A stretch of DNA of 64,000 bases from Mycobacterium sp. (GTDB lineage Bacteria > Actinomycetota > Actinomycetes > Mycobacteriales > Mycobacteriaceae): NCBI RefSeq assembly GCF_002863225.1, contig NZ_PKEK01000100.1, forward strand, positions 42,602 through 106,601, read 5' to 3'. Numbering within the stretch: the stretch's first letter is position 1; every line of letters starts with the position of its first letter. Of the stretch, positions 16,905 through 25,298 are shown one piece after another. Made by a program: the position numbers and the translations under genes. The notes under the pieces are model-generated. The model had not been told where the DNA came from. It did no database searches and worked only from the letters and a program-made list of their open reading frames with translations.

Positions 16905-19411
16905 CAGACAATGCTCGCAGTCAAATGCACTGTGGTGCCGTCAGCTTCGGGATCGATGCGAACGTCCTGCATCAACGCTCGCATGAGCGCGATACCCCGG
17001 CCGCGGTAGGACTTGGTTGCCTGCAATGGCGGCTTCCAAGAACCGGTGTCGGTGATCGTGAGAATCAACTCGGCCGCAGTTACGTTCGCCCGCAACGTGA
17101 TCGACCCGGCAGGGGTGTCGCGGTGACCATGTTCTATCGCGTTGGACACGGCCTCTCCGGCCGCGACGAGCACCGCATCGATCTGGTCCGCGTCCAGCGC
17201 GGCTCGGCGCAGCCAGTCGCGCAACGCACCCCGGACACCGGCGAGAAGGTTGGGGTCGGCCGGAAACTCGATCTCCAGCGGGCCGGGGTTTCGATACATC
17301 AGCAGAGCGACGTCGTCCTGGTAGCCACCGCTCGGTGCGAGCCCGTGCATGATCTGATTTGCCAGCTGCTCCAGGTCACCGTCGCGGCCGTCGTGCAGCA
17401 GCGAGCAGACGCGGTCGATTCCGTCGTCCAGGGAGCGGCCTCGACGCTCGACCAGGCCGTCCGTGTAGAAGAGCAATACGCTGCGGGCCGGCAGAACTAT
17501 CCGGGCATCCGGCCGGGCCCGGTCAGGTCGCATTCCGAGGGGAATAGTGCGGCCGTCCTCGAGGATCTGAGTTGTGCCGTCGGCGTGCATCACGATGGGC
17601 GGCGGATGACCGGCAATCGAGTACACCAATTCACCGCTCTCGCGGTGCAGCACTGCGCACACGGCCGTTGTACAGAGAGCGCCGGGCAGACGGGCGGCGA
17701 AGCGATCCAGACCTGCGAGAGCCAAACGGGGACTTGGCCGTTCGAGCAACAGCGCACGACATGCGCTGCGTAGCTGGCCCATCACGGTCGCCGCGGCCAG
17801 ACCGTGCCCGACGCAGTCGCCGACGATCAACCCGATGCGTCCGTCTTCCAGATCGACGATGTCGTACCAGTCGCCGCCTACCTGCAGGGGCCGGCTGGCG
17901 GCTTCGTAGCGCACCGCGAACCCTTGTGGAAGATGAGCCGGGCCGAGGATGGCATGCTGCAGCGCCAGCGCGGTTTCGCGCTGCTGGTCGAATTGGTGCA
18001 CCCGCTGCAGACCCTGGCCGAGGCGGCCGGCTTGCATGGTCAGCAGCGTCTGATCTTCCAGCGTGAACGGGCGCTGCTCGGCCAGGTCGATCCAGACGAC
18101 GAGCACACCCTCAGGATGTTGCAGCGCGATGCCGGCCGTTCCGGGCTCTGCGGTGTAGGGCCTGAGCAGGTCACCGTCCCGTAAGGAAGCCAGCGTTCGC
18201 CGCAGCTGATCGGGCAGGTCATCCCAACGGGTGGGCTCACCCACTGACACCATGTCGACGTATCCAGCGGAGTGTTCGGACGCCTGACGCTGGCTGGGAA
18301 ATGTCACCGCGAGCACGCGACGCGCCCGCCACAGGCGGCGCAGTTCCTCGGTGGCGCCGCGGAGTGCGTCATCGACGGTGTCAGCCTCGGACAGTTGTCG
18401 GTTGAGCGCGTGCTCACGACCTGCCGCCAGAGCCAACGCGATTGCGGCGTGCCTGGCGAAGTCGCTGACGAGCTCGAGATAGTCCGGCCCGAACGCCGGC
18501 TGCTGCGGATTTCGGGCGACCGCGATGACGCCGAGCACCGCCTCGTCCGCCATCAGCGGGATGACGATCGCCGGCCGTTCGCCCACATCGGTGAAGCCCT
18601 CGATCGGGTACTGGAACGAGTCGGTGATCAGCGGGATTCCGCTGCGAGCGACACCACCGGTGGTCGAGCGATCCATCGGGACCTGCTGACCGATGACCTC
18701 GGAGGTGTACCGGCCCGCCGCGGCTGCGACGACCAGAGTGTCGATTTCCGCGACTGGGACGTCGGACTCGCGCGGGACTAGGAGAATCGCCTGCTCGGCT
18801 CCGGCCAATTCGAGTGCGCGGTTCACGATGAGCTGCAAGGGCCCGGTCTGCGGGTCCCCGGACAACAGTGCGGTGGTGATTTCACGACTCGCCGTTGTCC
18901 ATTTCGCCGTTTCGCGTTCCCGCTCGAACAGTCGCGCATTGTCGATCGCCACGGCGGACGCGGACGCCAGGGCCCGCACCGCTCGGTCCTCGAAGTCGGA
19001 GAACGCATGCCCGGGCTGATCGTCAGCAAGGTACAAATTGCCGAATTCGGCGCCACGGACCGTGATGGGAATGGCGAGCAGGGTCCGAACCGACAGCGCC
19101 CCGAGATCCCACTCCGAGGCCCGCGGATCAGCAGCGATGTCGTCGACCCGCAGCCCGTCACCAACCGGCAGGTCGGCGAACAGGCACGCGGCATCCGCGT
19201 CGAGACCCGCGTGGATGAACGAGCCGAACCCGCCTTCGGCCCGAAGAATGCCGAGCGCCCCGATCCGAGCAGCGGTCAGTTCCATCGAGGCTTTGACGAT
19301 GCGCTGCAACGTGCCGTGCAGATCGAGATCGGAGCCGATCGCCACGATGGCCTGGACCAGCTGCTCGATGTGGTCTTGGGCCGCCCGCAACTCGCTGGTC
19401 TGGTCAACCAT
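16904..19411 (-). CDS. GAF-PP2C(SpoIIE)-HATPase stress-sensing phosphatase/anti-sigma kinase
   Basis: An 835-residue multidomain regulator. A GAF domain (about 25-160) resembles the DosS/DosT type (RIVKASMELTAARIGALG, FGNLYLADD). A second GAF-like domain spans about 185-335, with a weaker third region to about 490. A PP2C/SpoIIE phosphatase follows (GGDWYDIVDLEDG, VGDCVGHGLAAA, GYQDDVALLMY). A C-terminal RsbW-type HATPase has the N-box EAVSNAIEHGH, DTGSW and GRGIALMRAL. One polypeptide thus carries both opposing activities, with its STAS substrate encoded immediately downstream. The architecture recalls M. tuberculosis Rv1364c. The signal and target sigma factor are unknown. Confidence 0.92.
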   Translation of the reverse strand: MVDQTSELRAAQDHIEQLVQAIVAIGSDLDLHGTLQRIVKASMELTAARIGALGILRAEGGFGSFIHAGLDADAACLFADLPVGDGLRVDDIAADPRASEWDLGALSVRTLLAIPITVRGAEFGNLYLADDQPGHAFSDFEDRAVRALASASAVAIDNARLFERERETAKWTTASREITTALLSGDPQTGPLQLIVNRALELAGAEQAILLVPRESDVPVAEIDTLVVAAAAGRYTSEVIGQQVPMDRSTTGGVARSGIPLITDSFQYPIEGFTDVGERPAIVIPLMADEAVLGVIAVARNPQQPAFGPDYLELVSDFARHAAIALALAAGREHALNRQLSEADTVDDALRGATEELRRLWRARRVLAVTFPSQRQASEHSAGYVDMVSVGEPTRWDDLPDQLRRTLASLRDGDLLRPYTAEPGTAGIALQHPEGVLVVWIDLAEQRPFTLEDQTLLTMQAGRLGQGLQRVHQFDQQRETALALQHAILGPAHLPQGFAVRYEAASRPLQVGGDWYDIVDLEDGRIGLIVGDCVGHGLAAATVMGQLRSACRALLLERPSPRLALAGLDRFAARLPGALCTTAVCAVLHRESGELVYSIAGHPPPIVMHADGTTQILEDGRTIPLGMRPDRARPDARIVLPARSVLLFYTDGLVERRGRSLDDGIDRVCSLLHDGRDGDLEQLANQIMHGLAPSGGYQDDVALLMYRNPGPLEIEFPADPNLLAGVRGALRDWLRRAALDADQIDAVLVAAGEAVSNAIEHGHRDTPAGSITLRANVTAAELILTITDTGSWKPPLQATKSYRGRGIALMRALMQDVRIDPEADGTTVHLTASIV

Positions 19412-19584
19412 CGGCTGACGCCGACCCGATCGCCGCGCTCATCTCAATGAGATTCATCTTCGCCAACCCTAATCACCTGGCAATTCCGGTCACCGTGGTT
19501 GCTGACGGCTGGTTCGTAACGCGTTCCCCTCAGACGCCGCCGAAGTGCGTGGTCGACGACGAGTCAGGGTTTGGCAGTTGACGG

Positions 19585-19656
19585 TGGTCCCGGCTGGGTT
19601 CGAACCAGCGACCTCCCGCGTGTGAGGCGGGCGCTCTTCCACTGAGCTACGAGACC
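19585..19656 (-). tRNA. tRNA-Val (anticodon CAC)
   Basis: On the minus strand the cloverleaf folds fully: acceptor GGTCTCG/CGGGACC (one G-T pair), D-arm GCTCAGTGGAAGAGC, anticodon stem CCCGC/GCGGG with loop CTCACAC, and T-arm with GGTTCGAACC. The discriminator is A, and CCA is not encoded. It reads codon GTG. It is divergent from the three plus-strand tRNAs. Confidence 0.95.
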
Positions 19657-19826
19657 GTATACCGAGAGGCGAACGACGTCGAAGGTTAACACGGACCGCA
19701 TCTGGGCAGAACGTGCTGTCTGCGGTCAAATCACGGCGCGCCCATCGGCACTGAGGAATTTGTGCGGTCCCGCTCAGGTGGACTATCGTCGTGCTTCGCA
19801 CCGGGCGACGATGTCGTCCGTGGCGC

Positions 19827-19899
19827 GCGGATGTAGCGCAGTTGGTAGCGCATCACCTTGCCAAGGTGAGGGTCGCGGGTTCGAATCCCGTCATCCGCT
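19827..19899 (+). tRNA. tRNA-Gly (anticodon GCC)
   Basis: Acceptor GCGGATG/CATCCGC, D-arm GCGCAGTTGGTAGCGC, anticodon stem TCACC/GGTGA with loop TTGCCAA, and T-arm GCGGGTTCGAATCCCGT. The discriminator is T, and CCA is not encoded. It is the first of a three-gene plus-strand tRNA cluster. Confidence 0.96.
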
Positions 19900-19925
19900 C
19901 GAAGGTGCAAAGGCATCAATCCAGC

Positions 19926-19999
19926 GGTGGAGTGGCCGAGTGGTGAGGCAACGGCCTGCAAAGCCGTGCACACGGGTTCGATTCCCGTCTCCACCTCCA
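19926..19999 (+). tRNA. tRNA-Cys (anticodon GCA)
   Basis: Acceptor GGTGGAG/CTCCACC with an encoded CCA at 19997-19999. The anticodon stem is ACGGC/GCCGT with loop CTGCAAA, and the T-arm contains CGGGTTCGATTCCCG. It lies 26 bases after tRNA-Gly and 13 bases before tRNA-Val(GAC), consistent with a single transcript. Confidence 0.96.
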
Positions 20000-20012
20000 G
20001 ATTTGTTTCCCG

Positions 20013-20087
20013 GCGCGATTAGCTCAGCGGGAGAGCGCTTCCCTGACACGGAAGAGGTCACTGGTTCAATCCCAGTATCGCGCACCA
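20013..20087 (+). tRNA. tRNA-Val (anticodon GAC)
   Basis: Acceptor GCGCGAT/ATCGCGC with an encoded CCA at 20085-20087. The anticodon stem is CTTCC/GGAAG with loop CTGACAC, and the T-arm has CTGGTTCAATCCCAG. From memory, the equivalent valine tRNA in M. tuberculosis is the integration site of the phiRv2 prophage. Here the gene is intact, and no integrase is seen beside it. Confidence 0.95.
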
Positions 20088-20385
20088 CGGTTCTTGCAGC
20101 TGAAGCTAGGTGGGTAGCTTGCCTAGTTATCCGAGACACGTCGGCCGAAGTATCCGGCCCTAGCCGCAAGCACGACGGCAACCCGCGCCTTCGACAAGGC
20201 GTATCACTGACGCGGCCCAACCTTGGCCGCACGCCGGAAATGACGCGGGTCTTATTAATGGCTCGTAAACGAATGCCAGGGACTGTTTCTGTGAGCACCA
20301 TCGCGGCTATTCGATCTCAACGGGCCCGATCTTCCTTTCGGCAAGGCGGCAAACGAGCCACCTCACGACGCTGAAAGTCGGCCAC
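20088..20385. other. non-coding stretch after the tRNA cluster
   Basis: About 300 bases with no gene I can support. One plus-strand open frame runs through the tRNAs into this stretch but has no start or domain of its own. No duplicate of the tRNA-Val 3' end (which would mark an integrated element) was noticed by eye in the following kilobases. Confidence 0.4.
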
Positions 20386-20634
20386 ATGAAAATCCTGAAC
20401 AGGCGGGCAATTGCCGCCACCGTCGCGTTTGCCTTGATCGCGACTCCACTCACACCGGCGCACGCAGACCCGGACCAGCCGTGCGCCAGTTGCTCATCGG
20501 GCACGGGCCCGGCCGATCGTGGCGGAGCTCCTGGCGGAGGTTCGGGCACTGACGGGAAGCACACGATGGGCGGCGGCGGCAAAGGAGGCGGACAGGCACC
20601 CCCTGCGAAACAGCCCGCGCCCGGCAAGCGCTGA
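20386..20634 (+). CDS. small secreted Gly-rich protein
   Basis: An 82-residue protein. Residues 1-27 are a clear signal peptide (MKILNRRAIAATVAFALIA, cleavage after AHA). The mature part has one CASC motif (a possible disulfide or metal site), then a Gly/Pro/Lys-rich tail (GGGGKGGGQAPPAKQPAPGKR). No family is recognised. The arrangement (signal peptide, short CxxC, Gly/Pro-rich tail) is a small-scale echo of the collagen-like protein 5 kb upstream, which has CIHC. Confidence 0.6.
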   Translation: MKILNRRAIAATVAFALIATPLTPAHADPDQPCASCSSGTGPADRGGAPGGGSGTDGKHTMGGGGKGGGQAPPAKQPAPGKR

Positions 20635-20815
20635 GCCAGCGGTCAGCCGCAGGCCGAATCCGGCCAATCCCATTGCCGCACAACCATTTTCGATAACTAT
20701 CGGACGGTGGGCGCTGCTAGCGAATCGGTGTTACGGGCGCGCGTACGGTCTGCCACGCGTTATCGCCATCAGCAGGCCGTGCTACTTGACGGATAGCCTA
20801 GCCTGAAAGACCGTC

Positions 20816-20959
20816 TCAGGTGTTGAAGTCCGGCAGTGGCCCGGCGGGCTTGGTTTCCGCGGGCAACTCTTGGTCTTGTTCGGCCCCTTGCTCGATGACT
20901 TCTTCAGTGCGCCGAATGTCGTCTTCGGTCTGGTCGGCGCCGTCTGCTGGTGTGCTCAT
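20816..20959 (-). CDS. putative 47-residue acidic protein
   Basis: A short frame starting MSTPADGADQTEDD, rich in Asp, Glu and Gln, and ending GPLPDFNT. Codon choice looks like that of real genes of this genome and the C-terminus is well formed, but there is no strong Shine-Dalgarno and no known family. The open frame continues upstream to 21154; that part reads Arg/Met-rich and is less convincing. It may be a genuine small protein or chance. Confidence 0.35.
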   Translation of the reverse strand: MSTPADGADQTEDDIRRTEEVIEQGAEQDQELPAETKPAGPLPDFNT

Positions 20960-21491
20960 GCCGTGGTGTACCCGCGGCGAAGCGTTCCCAATATCGCGAC
21001 GCTCAGACGCGGCCCGCGCATCGAAGTACCTCTGCATCGCCGGCCCGGTGTTGATCCGGACCTGCATCATCCGTCCATAGCCGCGCATCCACAGCTCCGC
21101 CGGGCTCGAAATGCCCCGCTGAGAAATCAACCTTCGAGCAGAATCTCCCGCCAATCAGCGCGAGACGGATAGTCACGGTCTGCGACACGCGAAACCGGTG
21201 AAACGGTCCGACTTACAGGACCCCTCTTCCAGCACGGCAGACCCATGCGGTTTCGGACACAGGGAAATTCCCTAGTTTCACGCCGTGAATGGTTCTAACA
21301 GAATCAAAAAGCGCTGAAAACAATCCTTAAAGTTTATTTGAGTTCAATATGCAAGAAGCATCAATGAGCTATAACTAAGCGAAGCCTGAGAATGCCGGTC
21401 TGACCTTGGGGGACTTGTTCAGACAACAGCGGCACCCGCTAGGCGACTCATCTCGGCTGGATCACACGCGATTTCACAATAGGGGGAACCA
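20960..21491. other. non-coding, partly AT-rich upstream region of first PE-PPE hydrolase gene
   Basis: No gene supported. Bases 21290-21380 are strikingly AT-rich for this genome (runs such as AATCAAAAAGCG and TTTATTTGAG), as expected for a promoter region, possibly bound by Lsr2. The motif TTATTTGAGTTCAATATG at 21334-21351 has a 14/18 match upstream of the next paralogue at a similar distance from the start codon. Confidence 0.45.
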
Positions 21492-22391
21492 ATGAAGAAA
21501 ACGCTTCTCGGCGCCGCGCTCTGCGGGCTCGCCGTGGCATTCTCCGGTACTGCGAATGCCGACAGCAGTAGCAACGACTGGTGGTCCGGGTTGACCGCAA
21601 TAGAGAATTGGTTCTCCGAGGTAAGTGCAGCCAGCAGCACCAACAACTGGTTGACGGCCTTGATTGACCTCGAAAACCTTTTCAACCCAGGCAACGGATC
21701 GTTACCCGCCCCGTCCGGCGGCGACGACGGAGCCGAATTCCTGTCAGGCTCGACCCACGCACTGGTGCTCGGCGCTACCGGCGTATCGACACCGAGCGCT
21801 GCCTACGTCAGTGACGCGTTGAACCTGTACCTGGAGCCGAACGGGTACGACGGCGATGCCGCTTCCGCATTGGCGTTGACCACGCCGGAGACATTCAGCT
21901 TCGAGTCAAGCGTGTCGCAGGGTGAGCAGATTCTGATCAACACCATCGTTGCCGACTACAACGCCGGTGATATGGGCTGTAACGCCGCCGGCATCTGCAG
22001 TGATCCGTTGACCATTTTCACGTACTCGCAGAGCAGCGCCATCGCGGCCCTGGCGGAACAGCAACTCTCCGTCGACAAGATCCCGGATGACGCACTCAGG
22101 TTTGTGATGCTCGGGGCCAACCCCCTTGGCGTTCCCAACGACCTCTTCCCCACCGAGATCTACGACATCAACGGTGACACCTGGGCCGAACCGGGCTCGC
22201 TGGGCACAAGCTGGCAGGACCTGCTGACCGGGTTGGCCTTGCATGAGGTTTACCTCGGGCTGACGCCGACCGAAATTGCGTCGGCCTCGACTATTGCCGA
22301 CGGCATGACGACCCTCCACGAAATTCCGACGCTTACCGGCGGGGCATTCTGGGATGCGCTGATCGGTGCCTTCGGGGCAGGGGCCAGCTAG
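21492..22391 (+). CDS. secreted stand-alone PE-PPE-domain hydrolase, paralogue 1
   Basis: A 299-residue exported protein. The signal peptide spans residues 1-23 (MKKTLLGAALCGLAVAFSG, cleavage after ANA). The rest is an alpha/beta hydrolase of the PE-PPE (PF08237-like) type: LVLGATGVSTPS, LYLEPNGYDG and the nucleophile elbow FTYSQS with Ser179, preceded by a likely disulfide pair Cys163/Cys169 (GCNAAGIC). LHEVYLGL and LHEIPTLT later on are candidates for the catalytic His. There is no PE or PPE N-terminal domain. GGGGGAA precedes the ATG. Paralogues 2 and 3 follow in tandem. Characterised family members hydrolyse esters; the substrate here is unknown. Confidence 0.85.
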   Translation: MKKTLLGAALCGLAVAFSGTANADSSSNDWWSGLTAIENWFSEVSAASSTNNWLTALIDLENLFNPGNGSLPAPSGGDDGAEFLSGSTHALVLGATGVSTPSAAYVSDALNLYLEPNGYDGDAASALALTTPETFSFESSVSQGEQILINTIVADYNAGDMGCNAAGICSDPLTIFTYSQSSAIAALAEQQLSVDKIPDDALRFVMLGANPLGVPNDLFPTEIYDINGDTWAEPGSLGTSWQDLLTGLALHEVYLGLTPTEIASASTIADGMTTLHEIPTLTGGAFWDALIGAFGAGAS

Positions 22392-23055
22392 AGCAGGAAA
22401 TTCCCGCGCTCATTTGCCCGGCCGTCGCATAAAGGGCCGATCGGGTAGCGAGAGTTGCGTCGTGGCGTGGCCAAACACAATGAGGCCGATCGCGTGGTCG
22501 CGTGTTGATCCAAGCACCCGTGTTGGTTCCGGGCAATTTCGGTGGGCGTCTCAAGACCCTGCGTGCTGACGCCGGTCGTTGCCAACGCCCATCGGCGACG
22601 TCTCGCGGCAGAGTCGGCAGACCCGGGTGGTCGCTTCTCGACGGCCGCTTGAGCGACCGCACGGCGTTGAGCAGGGACGACACTGTCGTGACGGAATGTA
22701 TGTTCTGCCTCCGACCGCAGAACAATCGGTTTCGTCTCGTGCGCCCATAAACCAAGACGCACCGTCCAACTGGGCGGATCCGAGGTCCGCTTCTCCGGGA
22801 TCACGGTCGTGTCGTCGCGACCCGACCGACAGGGAAAAAGATTTGCCAGAGCGGTGAAACCGTTTTGTCGGAACCATTTTGACACCAGAAAATTAATTGA
22901 GTTTGATGTGTATTCATATGTACTTGAGCATGAAATATGGGTTAGCTTAATAAGCACCAGGTTTGCTGCTTCGACTCCCGCAGCAGAGGTTTCGGCTGGT
23001 GGACACAATTTCCTAGGGGACGGCCCTTTGTCTCCTCGTCACCACGGGGGATTCA
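22392..23055. other. intergenic stretch between PE-PPE paralogues 1 and 2
   Basis: No supported gene in 664 bases; a minus-strand open frame here has no homology and Arg/Thr-rich shadow composition. Bases 22880-22965 are strongly AT-rich. They contain TTAATTGAGTTTGATGTG at 22893-22910, which resembles the element upstream of paralogue 1 and lies 146 bases before the start codon. Confidence 0.45.
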
Positions 23056-23931
23056 ATGAAAAAAGTGATTCTCGGCGCTGCGATCTGTGGCGCCACACTT
23101 TACGGCGGCGCCGCAACATTTGCCGGCAGTGCCAACGCCGACACCGGCAGTGACTGGCTCTCGAGTCTGACCAACACCGTCGATGACTGGATGTCCGGCC
23201 TGACCGGATCCAGCGCGGCAAGTGTCCTCGCGCCCGACTTCGCCGCTTCCGCCGACGACGGCACCGATTTCCTGGCGAGCTCGGACCACGCGCTGATCCT
23301 GGGGCCTACCGGCATTCCGACACCGAATTCCGCCTACATCACAGACGCGGAAAACCTCTACCTCTACCCGAATGGGTACGAAGGCACCGCCGCGACGACT
23401 CTTGCCCTGACCACCCCAGAGACCAACGACTTTCAAACGAGCGTTCCCCAGGGGGAAGCCATTCTCATCGATGCGATTCAGGCGCAGTACAACGCCGGCG
23501 ACATGGGCTGTGACGCCTCGGGCGTATGCAGCGATCCGCTGACCATCTTCACCTACTCGCAGAGCAGCGCCGTCGCCGCGTTGGCCGAACAGCAGCTCAG
23601 CGACGACAAGATTCCCGAGGATGCGCTGCGGTTCGTCATGCTTGGCGCCAATCCCACCGGCGTACCCAATGACCTGTTCCCGACCGAGATCTACAACATT
23701 CACGGCGACGCCTACGCCGAGCCCGGCGTCTTGGGTACGTCGTGGCAGGACGTCGTGTTCGGAATGGAACTTCACGAGGCCTACCTCGGCTTGACGCAGG
23801 CCGAACTCGATTCGGCAACAACGACAGTGGAAGGCCTGACAACAATCCACGAAATTCCGACGCTGACGTCGATGGAGCTTTGGGACGCGCTGCTCAGCGC
23901 GGCTGCCGCGGGGTCATTCTCGACTAGTTAG
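23056..23931 (+). CDS. secreted stand-alone PE-PPE-domain hydrolase, paralogue 2
   Basis: A 291-residue paralogue of the preceding gene. The signal peptide (MKKVILGAAICGATLYGG, cleavage after ANA) is followed by a shorter linker. The hydrolase core has LILGPTGIPTPNS, LYLYPNGYEG, Cys152/Cys158 (GCDASGVC) and the elbow FTYSQS with Ser168. GANPTGVPNDLFPTEIY and HEIPTLT are conserved with paralogues 1 and 3. GGGGGA precedes the ATG. The same strand and long separate leader regions suggest each paralogue has its own promoter. Confidence 0.85.
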   Translation: MKKVILGAAICGATLYGGAATFAGSANADTGSDWLSSLTNTVDDWMSGLTGSSAASVLAPDFAASADDGTDFLASSDHALILGPTGIPTPNSAYITDAENLYLYPNGYEGTAATTLALTTPETNDFQTSVPQGEAILIDAIQAQYNAGDMGCDASGVCSDPLTIFTYSQSSAVAALAEQQLSDDKIPEDALRFVMLGANPTGVPNDLFPTEIYNIHGDAYAEPGVLGTSWQDVVFGMELHEAYLGLTQAELDSATTTVEGLTTIHEIPTLTSMELWDALLSAAAAGSFSTS

Positions 23932-24363
23932 GTGGTCTCGCGGCCCCAGCCGGACGAGTCGACATTCACCTAGGCGTTGGCGGTGCCGGGGCGCCCATAG
24001 CGATGCGTTTATACGGCGCCCGGGCCGTGTCCGCCTGCTCCACAACGTGGCCAAAATGTCGAACCATTGAAACCTCGGGTCCAACATCCGGACTGCGCAA
24101 CCGGCAAAAGATATCCGACAGCTCGCAGTGGCCCGATAGGCGCATGCGAAAGCGCCGGAAATCCTTCTATTGGCATCAATATGTGTCGAAAAAAGGCGTT
24201 CACGTTTGACGCCATTCGTATAACCCCCACAAACTTTGAGCGATACCTTAATCGCGGCTGAGAAATTCTCATCAACAGCCGACCGGGAAGAACAGCGCAG
24301 TTGCCCGCCTAACGGGGACGGGTTGGCGACGTCCGCTCTGATCATGAATACGAGGGGGAAAAC
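23932..24363. other. intergenic stretch between PE-PPE paralogues 2 and 3
   Basis: No gene supported in 432 bases. The part from 24160 to 24270 is AT-rich, like the leaders of paralogues 1 and 2. Only a weak TTTGAG match (24235-24240) to the shared upstream element was found. Confidence 0.4.
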
Positions 24364-25200
24364 ATGAAGAAAGCAATTCTCGGCGCGGCGTTATGTGGCG
24401 CCGCCATAGCGCTCGCCAGTCCGGCAAGCGCCGATTCCAACAGCGACTTCTGGAACGCTGCCTCTGGCACCATCACCGATTGGCTACTCGGCGCGAGCAG
24501 CACTTCCGATGTTTCGGCCGAGGTTTCGTCGCTTGCGGCGCGCGATTCTGACTTTCTGGACGGCTCGACCAACGCTCTTATCCTGGGCGCCACCGGGATG
24601 CCGACGCCGACTTCGAGTTACATCAACGCGGCGGCATCGCTGTACATCTTCCCCAACGGGTATGAGGGCGACAACGGGTCGCTCACGGCATTGACGACGC
24701 CGCAGACCTTCGACTTCTTCCCGAGCGTGCAGGACGGCAAGGACGAACTCGTCAACGCGATCATGGAGCAGTACAAGGCTGGCGAGATGGGCTGCAACGC
24801 CGCGGGCATCTGCAGCGACCCGCTGACCATCTTCACCTATTCGCAGAGCGCCGCGATCGCGGCCCTCGCCCAACGTGATCTCGACGACATGAAAGTTCCC
24901 GACGACGCATTACGGTTCATCATGCTCGGCGCGAACCCGCTGGGCGTTCCGGACAACCTGTACCCGACGGAGATTTTCAACATTGACGGTGACGTCTGGG
25001 CGCAGCCGTTCACGCTCGGCTCAAACTGGCAGGAGATCCTGATGGGCTTCGCCCTTCACGAGGTCTATCTCGGCTTGACAGAAGAGCAAATCGGCTCGGC
25101 CTCAACGATAGTCGACGGAATGACGACTATTCACGAGATCCCAACGCTCACGTGGCCCGAGCTGATCGACGCGTTGTTCAACGTGTGGTTCGGGCAGTGA
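24364..25200 (+). CDS. secreted stand-alone PE-PPE-domain hydrolase, paralogue 3
   Basis: 278 residues. The signal peptide (MKKAILGAALCGAAIALAS, cleavage after ASA) is followed by the hydrolase core: LILGATGMPTPTS, LYIFPNGYEG, Cys144/Cys150 (GCNAAGIC) and the elbow FTYSQS with Ser160. GANPLGVPDNLYPTEIF and HEIPTLTW are shared with the other two. It has the shortest N-terminal linker of the three. A GAGGGGGAA ribosome site precedes the ATG. The first 12 residues are nearly identical in all three proteins, which points to a recent tandem duplication of whole genes. Confidence 0.85.
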   Translation: MKKAILGAALCGAAIALASPASADSNSDFWNAASGTITDWLLGASSTSDVSAEVSSLAARDSDFLDGSTNALILGATGMPTPTSSYINAAASLYIFPNGYEGDNGSLTALTTPQTFDFFPSVQDGKDELVNAIMEQYKAGEMGCNAAGICSDPLTIFTYSQSAAIAALAQRDLDDMKVPDDALRFIMLGANPLGVPDNLYPTEIFNIDGDVWAQPFTLGSNWQEILMGFALHEVYLGLTEEQIGSASTIVDGMTTIHEIPTLTWPELIDALFNVWFGQ

Positions 25201-25298
25201 TGACGACAGTCTGAGGCGCGGCGCTGACGGCCGAGTGTGCGGGGTGAAGCTCCATACTTCCGCCACTCGGCCGGCGCACCCTCGGTAACGTCGTCTCC

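Noticed and set aside
20013..20087. Prophage attachment with integrated element
   Set aside because: No integrase and no second copy of the tRNA 3' end noticed nearby.
22388..23008. 206-codon minus-strand frame between PE-PPE paralogues 1 and 2
   Set aside because: No domain, no ribosome site, AT-rich part gives improbable composition; more likely non-coding leader.
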